Source: Pseudomonas bubulae
Lineage (GTDB): Bacteria > Pseudomonadota > Gammaproteobacteria > Pseudomonadales > Pseudomonadaceae
Assembly (NCBI RefSeq): GCF_900618535.1
Contig: NZ_UYJA01000001.1
Location: 434,001 to 498,000 of the forward strand
Length of the DNA stretch: 64,000 nucleotides
Direction of reading: 5' to 3'
In this document: positions 17,357 through 27,696 of the stretch, piece by piece
Numbering within the stretch: position 1 is the first letter of the stretch
Layout of the letters: each line of letters starts with the position of its first letter
Made by a program: the position numbers and the translations under genes
The notes under the pieces: model-generated
What the model saw: only the letters and a program-made list of their open reading frames with translations
Databases searched by the model: none
Told to the model about the DNA's origin: nothing

Positions 17357-18667
17357 ATGAGCGATTCACCACACACCCCGAACGAGTTCAACCTGCAACG
17401 CCGGCGCATCCTGATGGGCATGGGGGTCGCCGGGGCGGCACTGGCTGGCGGCGCCCTGAGCTGCCCGGCCATGGCCGCCGCCAACCCGGCCAATGCTCAA
17501 GTCACCCAGGCGCCGAGCAGCGACAAGACCCAGGATCATCACGACTTTCACGGCCAGCACCAAAATGGCATTGTCACCCCGCGCCCGGCCGCCGGTATGC
17601 TGGTGGCCTTTGATGTACTGGCCACGGACCGCGAAGGTCTCGAACGCCTGCTGCGCACCCTGAATGAGCGCATCGCCTTCCTGATGAAAGGCGGCCCGGT
17701 CGCCCAGGTCGATCCCAAGCTGCCGCCAGTGGACTCGGGCATTCTCGGCCCGGTGGTCAGCCCCGATAACCTGACCATTACCGTGTCCGTGGGCGACTCC
17801 CTGTTCGATGAGCGTTTTGCCCTGGCCAAGATCAAACCCAAACACCTGAGCCGCATGCAGGGCTTCCCCAACGATGCCCTGGACCCGGCCCAGTGCCACG
17901 GCGACTTGAGCCTGCAGTTTTGCGCCAATACCGCCGACACCAATATCCACGCCCTGCGTGACATTGTGAAAAACCTGCCCGACTTGCTGCTGGTGCGCTG
18001 GAAGCAAGAAGGCACCGTACCGCCGCAAGCACCGGTCAAGCCCGGCGAGCCGGCGCAAAGTGCGCGCAACTTCCTGGGTTTTCGCGACGGCTCGGCCAAC
18101 CCCGACTCCAACGACAACACAGCGATGAACCAGATTGTCTGGGTCCAGCCCGACAGTGGCGAGCCGCAGTGGGCGGTCAACGGCAGCTATCAGGCAGTGC
18201 GCATCATCCGCAATTTCGTCGAACGCTGGGACCGTACCCCTCTGCAGGAACAGGAAAGCATTTTCGGCCGCAACAAGGCCAGCGGCGCGCCCATGGACGG
18301 TGCCCGGGAGACCGATGTGCCGGATTACAGCAAGGATCCCCACGGCAAGATCACCAAACTTGACGCCCACATCCGCCTGGCCAATCCGCGTACCGCACAG
18401 ACACGCAACAGCCTGATCCTGCGCCGACCTTTCAACTATTCCAATGGCGTCAACAAGAACGGCCAGCTGGACATGGGCTTGCTGTTCATCTGCTACCAGC
18501 GCGACCTGGAACAGGGCTTTATCGCCGTGCAAACCCGGCTCAACGGTGAACCCCTGGAGGAGTACCTCAAGCCTGTGGGCGGCGGATACTTCTTCACCCT
18601 GCCGGGCGTGCGCGACGAACAGGATTTTATCGGCCGCTCGCTGCTCGATGCTGCTACACGCACCTGA
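17357..18667 (+). CDS. efeB: EfeB: Tat-exported DyP-type peroxidase/deferrochelatase
   Basis: Periplasmic heme peroxidase of the dye-decolourising family, 436 residues. A Tat signal ([24 protein letters not shown]) occupies about 10-45. The DyP motif GxxDG is present as [12 protein letters not shown] (distal Asp), and the proximal heme His lies in [12 protein letters not shown]. EfeB is reported to oxidise Fe(II) and to release iron from heme; in this operon it would supply iron to EfeO/EfeU. Start ATG at 17357, 17 bases after the efeO stop. Confidence 0.95.
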   Translation: MSDSPHTPNEFNLQRRRILMGMGVAGAALAGGALSCPAMAAANPANAQVTQAPSSDKTQDHHDFHGQHQNGIVTPRPAAGMLVAFDVLATDREGLERLLRTLNERIAFLMKGGPVAQVDPKLPPVDSGILGPVVSPDNLTITVSVGDSLFDERFALAKIKPKHLSRMQGFPNDALDPAQCHGDLSLQFCANTADTNIHALRDIVKNLPDLLLVRWKQEGTVPPQAPVKPGEPAQSARNFLGFRDGSANPDSNDNTAMNQIVWVQPDSGEPQWAVNGSYQAVRIIRNFVERWDRTPLQEQESIFGRNKASGAPMDGARETDVPDYSKDPHGKITKLDAHIRLANPRTAQTRNSLILRRPFNYSNGVNKNGQLDMGLLFICYQRDLEQGFIAVQTRLNGEPLEEYLKPVGGGYFFTLPGVRDEQDFIGRSLLDAATRT

Positions 18668-18692
18668 ACCTCAACCCACCGGAAAAAGTCCC

Positions 18693-19517
18693 ATGAAGAA
18701 GACCCCGCTCGCACTGTTCCTGGCCCTGGGCTTGCTCCACACCCCTCTGTCGGCGCTCGCTGCAACCGCGCCACTGGATTTGGTGCAACCCGTGTCCGAC
18801 TACAAGATCTACGTCACCGAGCAGCTGGATGAGCTGGCCAGCAACACGCAAAAATTCACCGATGCCGTGAAAAAGGGTGACCTGGTCACGGCCAAAAAAC
18901 TCTACGCCCCGACCCGCGTTTACTACGAGTCGATTGAGCCGATTGCCGAACTGTTCAGCGACCTGGACGCCTCGATCGATTCACGCGTAGATGATCACGA
19001 AAAAGGCGTCACTGCGCCTGACTTCACCGGTTTTCACCGCATCGAGTACAGCCTGTTTGCCGAGAACAGTACCCAGGGGCTCGGCACGCTCGCAGACGGC
19101 CTGAATAACGACGTCAAGGACCTGCAGACCCGCGTTGCCGGGCTGACCTTCCCGCCGGAAAAAGTCGTCGGCGGTGCTGCAGCATTGATGGAAGAAGTGG
19201 CCGCCACCAAAATTTCCGGCGAAGAAGACCGCTATAGCCACACCGACCTGTATGACTTCCAGGGCAACGTGGACGGCGCGAAAAAGATCTTCGATCTGTT
19301 CCGTGCGCAAATAGAACAGAGCGACAAGGCCTTTGCTGCCAAGGTCGACAAGAACTTCGCCACGGTGAACAGCATCCTGGCCAAGTACAAAACTGCTGAC
19401 GGCGGCTTTGAGACCTATGACAAGGTCAGGGAAAACGACCGCAAGGCCCTCATCGGGCCAGTCAACACCCTGGCCGAAGATCTGTCGACCCTGCGCGGCA
19501 AGCTGGGTTTGAACTGA
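18693..19517 (+). CDS. Second imelysin (M75) protein, EfeM-like, no cupredoxin domain
   Basis: A 274-residue exported protein with a Sec signal peptide ([23 protein letters not shown]) and a single M75 imelysin domain. It keeps the HxxE motif ([11 protein letters not shown]) and the [14 protein letters not shown] segment of EfeO but lacks the N-terminal cupredoxin domain. It follows efeB by 25 bases and is the last gene of the efe operon. Stand-alone forms like this are called EfeM in some bacteria. It may bind metal in the periplasm alongside EfeO. The upstream in-frame region overlapping efeB is not coding for this protein. Confidence 0.9.
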   Translation: MKKTPLALFLALGLLHTPLSALAATAPLDLVQPVSDYKIYVTEQLDELASNTQKFTDAVKKGDLVTAKKLYAPTRVYYESIEPIAELFSDLDASIDSRVDDHEKGVTAPDFTGFHRIEYSLFAENSTQGLGTLADGLNNDVKDLQTRVAGLTFPPEKVVGGAAALMEEVAATKISGEEDRYSHTDLYDFQGNVDGAKKIFDLFRAQIEQSDKAFAAKVDKNFATVNSILAKYKTADGGFETYDKVRENDRKALIGPVNTLAEDLSTLRGKLGLN

Positions 19518-19531
19518 TTCAAGGTTTCTCG

Positions 19532-19579
19532 CAGCGCCAACCGATGTGACTCACGTCACATATCCGCAGGTTGGCGCTG
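19532..19579. repeat. Nested palindrome containing a perfect CRP/Vfr-type site
   Basis: CAGCGCCAACC at 19532-19542 and GGTTGGCGCTG at 19569-19579 form a perfect 11-base stem. Inside it lies TGTGACTCACGTCACA (19545-19560), which is TGTGA-N6-TCACA, the exact CRP/Vfr half-site arrangement and itself a hairpin. No T-run follows, so it is a weak terminator at best. It ends the efe operon side and lies about 440 bases upstream of arnC. Confidence 0.55.
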
Positions 19580-19995
19580 GGCTTTGCCTGCGCACTTGTT
19601 ACTCATTAGTCATAAAAGCTGTGCTGAATCACTGTTCAAAATCGTTCAATCATTGTAAGAATCTTCCTGTTTAAGAAAAGTACTACTGTCAAGTCAGACA
19701 ATGCTTGGGCGCTGTAAATACTTTCCTGAATAGCACCTGTCTAGCGTTTAGATAGGATGCACTGTTGACCCAACTTTTATAGGTTTTTCACAAGGACGCG
19801 TTTAACGTATGCAACAGCAACGAAAGCAATGCCCCAAGACTTTGCAACAAAATCATGTAGATAACGCTTTAGAACGACTTTACCTTTGTTAGAAACAGGC
19901 TTTACTCGTAAAGGGCCCGGATCTTTAACGCGCCCTGAGTTTGGTCGACAAAGACATGTCGTCTTGTGCCATTGAAACTGACTGGAACGAATACT
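19580..19995. other. arn operon upstream region, no gene seen
   Basis: About 415 AT-richer bases between efeM and arnC. I find no coding frame with family features on either strand, and in particular no trace of arnB, which heads this operon in other pseudomonads. Single elements resembling PhoP half-sites (TGTTTA near 19669 and GTTTA near 19747) are present but not in the tandem arrangement expected, so I do not call a PhoP/PmrA box. Confidence 0.5.
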
Positions 19996-21009
19996 TTGAA
20001 ACCCTACCCAATCCAGTGTGTGTCGATCGTCATTCCGGTCTACAACGAAGAAGAAAGTCTGCCCGAGCTCTTGCGTCGCACAGAAGCCGCCTGCGCACAA
20101 CTGAGCCAGGCCTATGAAATCGTACTGGTCGATGACGGCAGCCGGGACAAATCGGCGCAAATTCTCGAAGACGCTGCCGCACGTGAAGGCAGCCCCGTCG
20201 TTGCGGTTATTCTCAATCGCAACTACGGCCAGCATGCTGCAATCATGGCCGGCTTTGAGCACTCCAAGGGCGATGTGGTGATCACGCTGGATGCCGACCT
20301 GCAAAACCCGCCGGAAGAAATTCCGCGCCTGGTGGCACAGGCTGCTCTTGGGTACGACGTAGTCGGTACGGTACGCAACAACCGTCAGGACTCCGCCTGG
20401 CGCCGCTGGCCTTCACGGCTGATCAACCTGGCCGTACAACGCTCCACCGGGGTTGCCATGAGCGACTACGGTTGCATGCTGCGCGCCTACCGTCGCAGCA
20501 TCGTCGACGCCATGCTCGCCTGCCGCGAACGCAGCACCTTTATCCCGATCCTGGCCAACAGCTTTGCCCGCCACACCACCGAGGTACTGGTCGAGCACGC
20601 CGAGCGCGAGCACGGTGACTCCAAGTACAGCGCCATGCGCCTGATCAACCTGATGTTCGACCTGATCACCTGCATGACGACCACGCCCCTGCGCCTGCTG
20701 AGCATCATCGGTTTCAGCATGGCAGCACTGGGCGCGGTATTCGCCATTGCCCTGATCATGTTGCGCCTGATCTTCGGTGCAAGCTGGGCCGGCGACGGTA
20801 CTTTCGTATTGTTTGCGGTGCTCTTCGTGTTTACCGGCGGCCAATTTATCGGCATGGGTCTTCTGGGTGAATACCTGGGCCGCATGTACAGCGATGTACG
20901 GGCACGGCCACGGTTCTTTATTGAAAAAATCGTACGCGCCGACTCTGCAACGCCTTCCGTTACAACCAGCACCCCGACTTCCTCTACTTCGACACAGGTT
21001 CAATCATGA
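19996..21009 (+). CDS. arnC: Undecaprenyl-phosphate 4-deoxy-4-formamido-L-arabinose transferase
   Basis: Transfers L-Ara4FN from UDP to undecaprenyl phosphate at the inner membrane, on the way to lipid A modification. The GT2 domain (about 10-230) has [27 protein letters not shown] and the DxD-type [11 protein letters not shown], followed by two C-terminal membrane helices (about 225-300). I start at TTG 19996, giving [18 protein letters not shown] as in homologues, with GGAACGA just upstream. About 337 residues. First gene of this arn cluster; arnB is missing in front of it. Its stop overlaps the arnA start by four bases. Confidence 0.94.
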   Translation: MKPYPIQCVSIVIPVYNEEESLPELLRRTEAACAQLSQAYEIVLVDDGSRDKSAQILEDAAAREGSPVVAVILNRNYGQHAAIMAGFEHSKGDVVITLDADLQNPPEEIPRLVAQAALGYDVVGTVRNNRQDSAWRRWPSRLINLAVQRSTGVAMSDYGCMLRAYRRSIVDAMLACRERSTFIPILANSFARHTTEVLVEHAEREHGDSKYSAMRLINLMFDLITCMTTTPLRLLSIIGFSMAALGAVFAIALIMLRLIFGASWAGDGTFVLFAVLFVFTGGQFIGMGLLGEYLGRMYSDVRARPRFFIEKIVRADSATPSVTTSTPTSSTSTQVQS

Positions 21010-22997
21010 GTTTGAAAGCCGTTGTTTTCGCCTATCACGATATTGGCTGCACAGGCATCGAAGCCTTGCTCAATGCAGGCTACGAAATTGCTGCTGTATT
21101 CACCCATGCTGACGACCCCAAAGAAAACAACTTCTACGGTTCGGTTGCCCAGCTGTGTGCACGCAAAGGCATTCCGGTTCACGCTCCTGAAGACGCCAAC
21201 CACCCATTGTGGATCGAGCGCATTCGCAAACTGAACGCCGACTACATCTTCTCGTTCTATTATCGCCACCTGCTGGGCGAAGAGTTGCTGGCAAGCGTCA
21301 GCAAGGGCGCCTTCAACCTGCATGGTTCCCTGCTGCCACGCTACCGTGGACGCGCACCGGCCAACTGGGTACTGGTAAACGGCGAAACCGAAACCGGCGT
21401 AACCCTGCACCGCATGGTCAAACGCGCCGACGCAGGCGATATCCTGGCCCAGCACCGTATCAGCATCGAGCGTTCGGACACGGCCCTGACCCTGCACGCC
21501 AAGCTTCGCGAAACCGCCGCCCAACTGCTGGCCGAAGCCTTGCCACTGCTGCCACAAGGCAAGCTCACCGAAACCCCACAAGACGAATCCAAAGCCACTT
21601 ATTTTGGTCGCCGCACCCCGGCTGACGGCTTGCTGCAATGGAACCGCCCGGCTGAAGAACTGTTCAACCTGGTACGTGCCGTGACCCAACCTTACCCGGG
21701 CGCCTTCTGCGCCGTGGGTGAGCACAAGCTGATTGTGTGGGGCGCCGAAGTGGTTGCCGGCAACCAGGGCCATGCACCTGGCCAGGTCATCAGCTGCGAG
21801 CCGCTGCGGATTGCCTGCGGCACAGACTCGCTGGTCATCACCGCAGGCCAGCGCAACGATAACGGCCTGTACCTGAGCGGCCCGCAACTGGCCCGCGAGC
21901 TGGGCCTGGTAGAAGGTTCGCGCCTGCGAGGCAGTGAGTCCGGTCGCCCGGCACGCCGCACCCGCGTGCTTATCCTTGGGGTTAACGGCTTTATCGGCAA
22001 CCATTTGTCCGAGCGCCTGCTGCAGGACGACCGCTACGAAGTCTACGGCCTCGATATCGGCTCCGATGCTATCGATCGCCTGCGCAGCCACCCCAACTTC
22101 CACTTTGTGGAAGGCGATATCAGCATCCACACTGAATGGATCGAATATCACATCAAGAAGTGCGACGTGGTCCTGCCGCTGGTGGCCATCGCGACGCCAA
22201 TCGAATACACCCGCAACCCGTTGCGCGTGTTCGAACTGGACTTCGAAGAGAACCTCAAGCTGGTGCGCTACTGCGTCAAGTACAACAAGCGCGTGATTTT
22301 CCCGTCCACGTCCGAAGTGTATGGCATGTGCCAGGACAAGAACTTCGACGAAGACACCTCCAACCTGATTGTTGGCCCGATCAACAAACAGCGCTGGATC
22401 TACTCGGTCTCCAAGCAACTGTTGGATCGTGTTATCTGGGCTTACGGTACCAAGGGCCTGAAATTCACCCTGTTCCGTCCGTTCAACTGGATGGGCCCAC
22501 GCCTTGACCGCCTGGACTCGGCACGGGTTGGCAGCTCACGCGCCATCACCCAACTGATCCTGCACCTGGTGGAAGGTACCCCGATCCGTCTGGTTGACGG
22601 CGGCGAACAAAAGCGCTGCTTCACTGACGTGGCCGATGGTATCGAAGCCCTGGCGCGCATCATCGACAACAAGGATGGCAAGTGCGACGGCCAGATCATC
22701 AACATCGGCAACCCGGACAACGAAGCAAGTATTCGTCAACTGGGCGAAGAGTTACTGCGTCAGTTCGAGGCGCATCCGCTGCGTGACAACTTCCCGCCGT
22801 TTGCCGGTTTCCGTGATGTTGAAAGCCAGTCGTTCTACGGTACCGGTTACCAGGACGTCAGCCATCGCAAGCCAAGCGTGGAAAACGCCCGCCGCCTGAT
22901 TGACTGGACCCCGACCACCGAGCTGAGCGAAACCATAGGCAAGACCCTGGACTTCTTCCTGCGTGAAGCCATGGTAGAAATCGCGGAAAAACGCTGA
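21006..22997 (+). CDS. arnA: Bifunctional UDP-L-Ara4N formyltransferase / UDP-glucuronate decarboxylating oxidase
   Basis: A 663-residue fusion. The N-terminal formyltransferase (about 1-300) has the catalytic Asn/His in [19 protein letters not shown] and the Asp in [11 protein letters not shown]. The C-terminal oxidative decarboxylase (about 315-660) is an SDR fold with [15 protein letters not shown] (NAD binding), [10 protein letters not shown] and a Tyr-x3-Lys in [11 protein letters not shown]. It makes UDP-L-Ara4O from UDP-glucuronate and N-formylates UDP-L-Ara4N. The step between, transamination, needs ArnB, which is not in this window. Confidence 0.97.
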   Translation: MSLKAVVFAYHDIGCTGIEALLNAGYEIAAVFTHADDPKENNFYGSVAQLCARKGIPVHAPEDANHPLWIERIRKLNADYIFSFYYRHLLGEELLASVSKGAFNLHGSLLPRYRGRAPANWVLVNGETETGVTLHRMVKRADAGDILAQHRISIERSDTALTLHAKLRETAAQLLAEALPLLPQGKLTETPQDESKATYFGRRTPADGLLQWNRPAEELFNLVRAVTQPYPGAFCAVGEHKLIVWGAEVVAGNQGHAPGQVISCEPLRIACGTDSLVITAGQRNDNGLYLSGPQLARELGLVEGSRLRGSESGRPARRTRVLILGVNGFIGNHLSERLLQDDRYEVYGLDIGSDAIDRLRSHPNFHFVEGDISIHTEWIEYHIKKCDVVLPLVAIATPIEYTRNPLRVFELDFEENLKLVRYCVKYNKRVIFPSTSEVYGMCQDKNFDEDTSNLIVGPINKQRWIYSVSKQLLDRVIWAYGTKGLKFTLFRPFNWMGPRLDRLDSARVGSSRAITQLILHLVEGTPIRLVDGGEQKRCFTDVADGIEALARIIDNKDGKCDGQIINIGNPDNEASIRQLGEELLRQFEAHPLRDNFPPFAGFRDVESQSFYGTGYQDVSHRKPSVENARRLIDWTPTTELSETIGKTLDFFLREAMVEIAEKR

Positions 22998-23881
22998 TGC
23001 AAGCTGGACTGCGTATCGATGTCGACACGTACCGCGGCACCCGAGAGGGGGTGCCGCGGTTACTCGAACTGCTCGACGAAGCTCAGATCAAAGCGACGTT
23101 TTTTTTCAGCGTGGGGCCGGACAACATGGGCCGCCATTTATGGCGGCTGATCAAGCCCCGGTTCTTCTGGAAAATGATGCGCTCCAAGGCGGCCAGCCTT
23201 TATGGCTGGGATATTTTGCTGGCTGGCACCGCCTGGCCTGGCAAACCGATCGGCAAGGATCTGGGGCACCTGATGCGCCAGACCCTTGCCGCCGGGCATG
23301 AGGTCGGCCTGCACGCCTGGGATCACCACGGTTGGCAGGCCAATACCGCGCGCTGGAGCGAGACGCAGCTGATCGAGCAGATCCGCCGGGGTGTCGACAC
23401 CCTGAGCGACATCACCGGGCAAGCCGTCGAATGTTCGGCGGCCGCTGGCTGGCGTGCCGACGAGCGCGTGGTCCGGGCCAAGGAAACCTTTGGTTTTCGC
23501 TACAACAGTGATTGCCGCGGGCACAGCCTGTTTCGGCCAAGGTTGGCCGACGGCAGGCTGGGGGCGCCGCAAATCCCTGTGGACTTACCCACATTCGATG
23601 AAGTGGTCGGGCCCGAGCTCAGTGCCGCCGATTTCAACTCATTCATTCTTGACCGCTTCAGCCCGCAAAAGCTGAATGCGTACACCATCCATGCTGAAGT
23701 AGAAGGGATTCTTATGGCCAATGACTTCCGTCAATTACTGGCGCAGGCCCGTGCCCGTGACATTCATTTCCAACCCCTGCGGGAGTTGCTGCCCGCCGAC
23801 CTCGAGAGCCTGCCCGCCGGGCAATTGAGCCGTGGCGTGCTGGAAGGCCGTGAAGGCTGGTTGGGAGTGCAGAAGCCATGA
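22997..23881 (+). CDS. arnD: 4-deoxy-4-formamido-L-arabinose-phosphoundecaprenol deformylase
   Basis: NodB-type polysaccharide-deacetylase-fold metallohydrolase that removes the formyl group from undecaprenyl-linked L-Ara4FN. The 294 residues open with [21 protein letters not shown], supplying the metal-binding Asp, and have the H-x3-H motif in LHAWDHHGW. Its ATG shares a base with the arnA stop, and its stop overlaps the arnT start, so translation is coupled throughout. Confidence 0.95.
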   Translation: MQAGLRIDVDTYRGTREGVPRLLELLDEAQIKATFFFSVGPDNMGRHLWRLIKPRFFWKMMRSKAASLYGWDILLAGTAWPGKPIGKDLGHLMRQTLAAGHEVGLHAWDHHGWQANTARWSETQLIEQIRRGVDTLSDITGQAVECSAAAGWRADERVVRAKETFGFRYNSDCRGHSLFRPRLADGRLGAPQIPVDLPTFDEVVGPELSAADFNSFILDRFSPQKLNAYTIHAEVEGILMANDFRQLLAQARARDIHFQPLRELLPADLESLPAGQLSRGVLEGREGWLGVQKP

Positions 23882-25527
23882 CTTCACGCTGGACAATACC
23901 GCTGCTGGTTCTGGCCTTTATCGCCTTTTACCTGTTGCCATTGGGCACCCACGGCTTGTGGATCCCGGACGAAACGCGCTACGCACAGATCGGCCAGCAA
24001 ATCCTGATCGACGGTAACTGGGTCACCCCGCACTTTATGGATTTGCGTTACTTCGAGAAGCCGATTGCCGGCTACTGGATGATTGCCATCGGCCAGGCCA
24101 TTTTTGGCGAAAACCTGTTTGGCGTGCGCATTGCCTCGGCCATCGCCACCGGTTTGAGCGTGTTCCTGGCCTATGCCGTGGCCCGTCGCCTGTGGAACGA
24201 TCCGCGCAAGAGCTTTGCCTGCGCCCTGGTGTACATGACCTTTGGCCTGATTGCAGGCCAGGCCGGTTATTCCAACCTTGATCCGCAGTTTACCCTGTGG
24301 GTCAACCTGAGCCTGGTGGCGCTGTGGTTTGCCGTCGACAGCAGCTCCAATCGTGATCGCCTGATCAGTTGGGCGGTACTGGGTTTTGCCTGCGGCATGG
24401 GCTTTATGACCAAGGGTTTTCTGGCTCTGCTGCTGCCGGTACTGATCGCTCTGCCCTACATGCTCTGGCAAAAGCGCTTTCTGGAACTGGTCAAGTACGG
24501 CCTGGTGGCCATGCTGGTGGCGGCCATTGTCTCGCTGCCGTGGGTGTTGGCAGTACACGCCCAGGAGCCTGACTACTGGCGCTTCTTCTTCTGGCACGAG
24601 CATATCCGCCGTTTTGCCGGTGACGATGCCCAGCACGGTCGCCCATGGTGGTTCTACCTGCCGCTGCTAGTGGTTTCCAGCCTGCCTTGGGCAGCGTTGT
24701 TGCCGGTGGCCTTCAAGGACGCCTGGAGCAACAAACGCCATGCAAGCATTGTGTTCGTGCTGCTATGGCTGCTGCTGCCACTGGGGCTGTTCAGCCTGAG
24801 CAAGGGCAAACTGCCAACCTACATCATGCCGTGCATGTTGCCGTTGGCACTGCTGCTGGGCCACGCAATGATGCAACGGGTTGAACAGGCCAAAACCTGC
24901 GCCCTGCGCTTCAATGGCGCGGTCAACCTGATCGGCGGCAGTGCGGCATTGCTGGCCCTGGTGTATTTCCAGGTCAAACAGCCCTTCTATGACAACGAAC
25001 CGCTGCATATGGCCCTGCTGGTCGTGGTGCTGCTGACGTGGATCATTACCGGCCTGCTGACACTGACCAAACCTCTGAAAATGTGGGCTGCGCCGGCACT
25101 GGCCATGGGTGTTCTGGTACTGGTACTGCCAGCCGCCATGCCGAGCAGCGTGGTTCACAACAAAATGCCTGACCAGTTTGTCCTGGAACATATGGATGAG
25201 CTGTCCCGGGCCAAGACATTTCTGAGTAACGACCTGGGCGCAGCGTCTGCTTTGGCCTGGCGTCTGCGCCGACCTGACGTGACACTTTACAACACCCAGG
25301 GTGAGGTCAAGTACGGCCTGACCTACGACGATGCCAAAGGTAAAAGCATTAGCCTGACCGAAGTTGGCCCGTGGATGGCTGAAGCTCGCCGCAAAGGCCC
25401 GGTCGGTGTGGTAATGCGGGTCAAGGACAGCGATGAGAGCCATGAAATGGACGAGTTGCCCAAAGACGCCAAGCGCTATGACGAAGGCAATATGGTGATT
25501 CTGATTTACCCGCAGATTGCTCCATGA
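23878..25527 (+). CDS. arnT: Lipid A 4-amino-4-deoxy-L-arabinosyltransferase
   Basis: GT83-family integral membrane enzyme that moves L-Ara4N from undecaprenyl phosphate to lipid A on the periplasmic side, conferring polymyxin and cationic peptide resistance. The 549 residues have a first periplasmic loop with the catalytic acidic residue region [16 protein letters not shown], about twelve membrane helices, and a soluble C-terminal domain from about residue 430. It is the standard length. Overlaps arnD by four bases and arnE by four bases. Confidence 0.96.
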   Translation: MTSRWTIPLLVLAFIAFYLLPLGTHGLWIPDETRYAQIGQQILIDGNWVTPHFMDLRYFEKPIAGYWMIAIGQAIFGENLFGVRIASAIATGLSVFLAYAVARRLWNDPRKSFACALVYMTFGLIAGQAGYSNLDPQFTLWVNLSLVALWFAVDSSSNRDRLISWAVLGFACGMGFMTKGFLALLLPVLIALPYMLWQKRFLELVKYGLVAMLVAAIVSLPWVLAVHAQEPDYWRFFFWHEHIRRFAGDDAQHGRPWWFYLPLLVVSSLPWAALLPVAFKDAWSNKRHASIVFVLLWLLLPLGLFSLSKGKLPTYIMPCMLPLALLLGHAMMQRVEQAKTCALRFNGAVNLIGGSAALLALVYFQVKQPFYDNEPLHMALLVVVLLTWIITGLLTLTKPLKMWAAPALAMGVLVLVLPAAMPSSVVHNKMPDQFVLEHMDELSRAKTFLSNDLGAASALAWRLRRPDVTLYNTQGEVKYGLTYDDAKGKSISLTEVGPWMAEARRKGPVGVVMRVKDSDESHEMDELPKDAKRYDEGNMVILIYPQIAP

Positions 25528-25868
25528 CCCTGACGCTATTGCTGTTGGCCTGTCTGTTGACCTGTGCTGGCCAGATCGCCCAGAAATACGCGGTCGAAGG
25601 TTGGCGCGGGGTTGACACCGGGGTGGCGCAAAAACTGCGCTCCCCCTGGTTATGGCTGGCACTGCTATGCCTCGGCCTGGGTTTGCTGGTGTGGTTGCTG
25701 GTACTGCAACGGCTCGAGGTCGGGGTTGCTTACCCGATGCTCAGCCTAAATTTTGTACTGATCACCCTGGTGGCCCGTTATCTGTTTAAAGAAACCATCG
25801 ACCTGCGCCATTGGCTGGGCGTTGGGCTGGTAATAGCCGGGGTGGTTTTACTGGGGCAACACGCATGA
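25524..25868 (+). CDS. arnE: L-Ara4N-phosphoundecaprenol flippase subunit ArnE
   Basis: Small multidrug-resistance-like membrane protein, 114 residues, four predicted helices, with the SMR-like [28 protein letters not shown] and [14 protein letters not shown] segments. ArnE and ArnF together are thought to flip undecaprenyl-phosphate L-Ara4N across the inner membrane. Translationally coupled to arnT and arnF by overlapping stop/start codons. Confidence 0.93.
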   Translation: MTLTLLLLACLLTCAGQIAQKYAVEGWRGVDTGVAQKLRSPWLWLALLCLGLGLLVWLLVLQRLEVGVAYPMLSLNFVLITLVARYLFKETIDLRHWLGVGLVIAGVVLLGQHA

Positions 25869-26266
25869 GCCTGTACCGTGGCTTTGCCTTTGCCTCAGGC
25901 AGTGTACTACTGGTCAGCGGCGCCCAACTGGGCATGCGCTGGAGCATGACGCGGTTGCCGCAGCCCGCCCAATGGCTTGAAGCGTTCAGCCAGGGCAGTG
26001 TCTCGCTCCCGGCGTTGGCCATGGTAGTTGCCGCCATTGTCGCGTATGCACTGTCGATGCTCTGCTGGCTGCTGGCCCTGCGCGATTTGCCCTTGGGCCG
26101 CGCCTATTCGCTGCTAAGTGTCAGCTATGCATTGGTCTACCTGCTGGCTGCCAGCCTGCCGATTTTCCATGAAAGCTTCACCCTTTCAAAAACCCTCGGT
26201 GTGACGCTGGTCATTCTTGGGGTGCTTGTGATCAATTCTCGACGTACTTCCGGAAACAGCGCATGA
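25865..26266 (+). CDS. arnF: L-Ara4N-phosphoundecaprenol flippase subunit ArnF
   Basis: Partner of ArnE, 133 residues with about four helices and the SMR-like [24 protein letters not shown] and [14 protein letters not shown]. The ATG at 25865 overlaps the arnE stop, and this start fits homologues better than the in-frame codon at 25811 that lies inside arnE. Confidence 0.92.
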   Translation: MSLYRGFAFASGSVLLVSGAQLGMRWSMTRLPQPAQWLEAFSQGSVSLPALAMVVAAIVAYALSMLCWLLALRDLPLGRAYSLLSVSYALVYLLAASLPIFHESFTLSKTLGVTLVILGVLVINSRRTSGNSA

Positions 26267-27621
26267 AAATCAGTGTATTTGGTAGTGGTTATGTAGGCCT
26301 GGTGCAGGCGACGGTTCTGGCGGAAGTCGGCCATGACGTCATCTGCATGGACATTGACCAGAAAAAGGTCGAGTCGCTGCAACAAGGTCACGTCAGCATT
26401 TTCGAGCCCGGGCTTTCAGCCTTGGTGCGTGAAAACCTCGAGAGCAAGCGCCTGCGTTTTACCAGCGATGAAAAAACCGCTGTCGAGCACGGCGAGGTAC
26501 TGTTTATCGCCGTGGGCACGCCTCCGAGCGAGGACGGCTCGGCTGATCTTGGCCAGGTGTTCTCCGTGGGTGACGCCGTTGCCCGCCACCGCAAGGAGCC
26601 GCTGATCCTGGTCGAGAAATCCACCGTGCCCGTAGGCACTGGCGACGCGCTGACCGCCCATATCAACAAGGCCCTGGAGCAGGCCGGACGCTCGCTGCAA
26701 TTTGACGTGGTGTCCAACCCGGAATTCCTCAAGGAAGGCTCGGCCGTCACTGATTGCCGCCGCCCGGACCGCATCATCATTGGCTGTGCCCGTGAAGAAG
26801 TGCGTGAAGTCATGCGCGACCTGTACGCGCCGTTCAACCGCAACCATGACCGGATCATTTTCATGGACCTGCGCAGCGCCGAGCTGACCAAGTACGCCGC
26901 CAACTGCATGCTGGCGACCAAGATCAGCTTTATCAACCAGATCGCCGAACTGGCCGAGCACCTTGGGGCCGACATCGAAGCCGTGCGCCTGGGCATTGGC
27001 GCCGACCAGCGGATTGGCTATCACTTCATCTACCCTGGCTGCGGCTATGGCGGTTCGTGCTTCCCCAAAGACATGCGCGCGCTGATCCACAGTGCCCAGC
27101 AGGTCAATTGCTCCAGCGATCTGCTGCAAGCGGTCGAAGCGATCAACGAGCGGCAGAAGCACAAGCTGTTCGAACGCATCAACGCGTTTTTCAAGGGCAA
27201 CCTTGAAGGCAAGACCTTTGCGTTGTGGGGCCTGGCATTCAAACCCAATACCGATGACATGCGCGACGCACCCAGCCGCGTATTGATGGAGGCCCTGTGG
27301 GCTGCGGGTGCCAATGTGCGCGCTTTCGACCCCGAAGCCATGCAGGAAACCCAGCGCCTTTACGGCGATGAAGCGCGCCTGAGCCTGATGGGCACACCGG
27401 AATCTACCCTTAATGGCGCCGACGCATTGATCGTCTGCACCGAGTGGCAGCAATTCAAGGCGCCGGACTTCGACCTGATCAAGCAACGCCTGAGCGCGCC
27501 GGTGATTTTTGACGGGCGCAACCTGTATGACGGTGAGCGCCTGGCCAAGGCCGGCTTGCAGTACTTCCCGATGGGGCGTGGCGAGTCGTGCAACTTGCCG
27601 GTCGGGTCAACAACCCTTTGA
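26263..27621 (+). CDS. ugd: UDP-glucose 6-dehydrogenase
   Basis: Oxidises UDP-glucose to UDP-glucuronate with two NAD+, the first committed step for L-Ara4N. The 452 residues show the NAD fold [16 protein letters not shown], the [10 protein letters not shown] segment, EFLKEGSAV, the catalytic Cys in [13 protein letters not shown], and a UDP-binding C-terminal domain. Its start overlaps the arnF stop, so it is the last gene of the arn operon, followed by a strong terminator. Confidence 0.96.
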   Translation: MKISVFGSGYVGLVQATVLAEVGHDVICMDIDQKKVESLQQGHVSIFEPGLSALVRENLESKRLRFTSDEKTAVEHGEVLFIAVGTPPSEDGSADLGQVFSVGDAVARHRKEPLILVEKSTVPVGTGDALTAHINKALEQAGRSLQFDVVSNPEFLKEGSAVTDCRRPDRIIIGCAREEVREVMRDLYAPFNRNHDRIIFMDLRSAELTKYAANCMLATKISFINQIAELAEHLGADIEAVRLGIGADQRIGYHFIYPGCGYGGSCFPKDMRALIHSAQQVNCSSDLLQAVEAINERQKHKLFERINAFFKGNLEGKTFALWGLAFKPNTDDMRDAPSRVLMEALWAAGANVRAFDPEAMQETQRLYGDEARLSLMGTPESTLNGADALIVCTEWQQFKAPDFDLIKQRLSAPVIFDGRNLYDGERLAKAGLQYFPMGRGESCNLPVGSTTL

Positions 27622-27632
27622 TGATTCAGCAG

Positions 27633-27668
27633 CGCCGCCATTGGCAACAATGGCGGCGTTTTTTTTGT
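27633..27668 (+). terminator. Intrinsic terminator of the arn operon
   Basis: CGCCGCCATTG and CAATGGCGGCG form a perfect stem with a four-base loop, followed by eight or more T residues, 11 bases after the ugd stop. It separates ugd from the next glycosyltransferase gene. Confidence 0.93.
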
Positions 27669-27696
27669 GCGTCCCGATGAGACAAGGAAACTCGAC

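Noticed and set aside
19660..19760. PhoP or PmrA box upstream of arnC
   Set aside because: Only isolated GTTTA-like elements were seen; the tandem half-site spacing needed for a call is missing.
21000..22418. Minus-strand frame of 472 residues opposite arnA
   Set aside because: Fully antisense to arnA, whose two domains and motifs are unmistakable.
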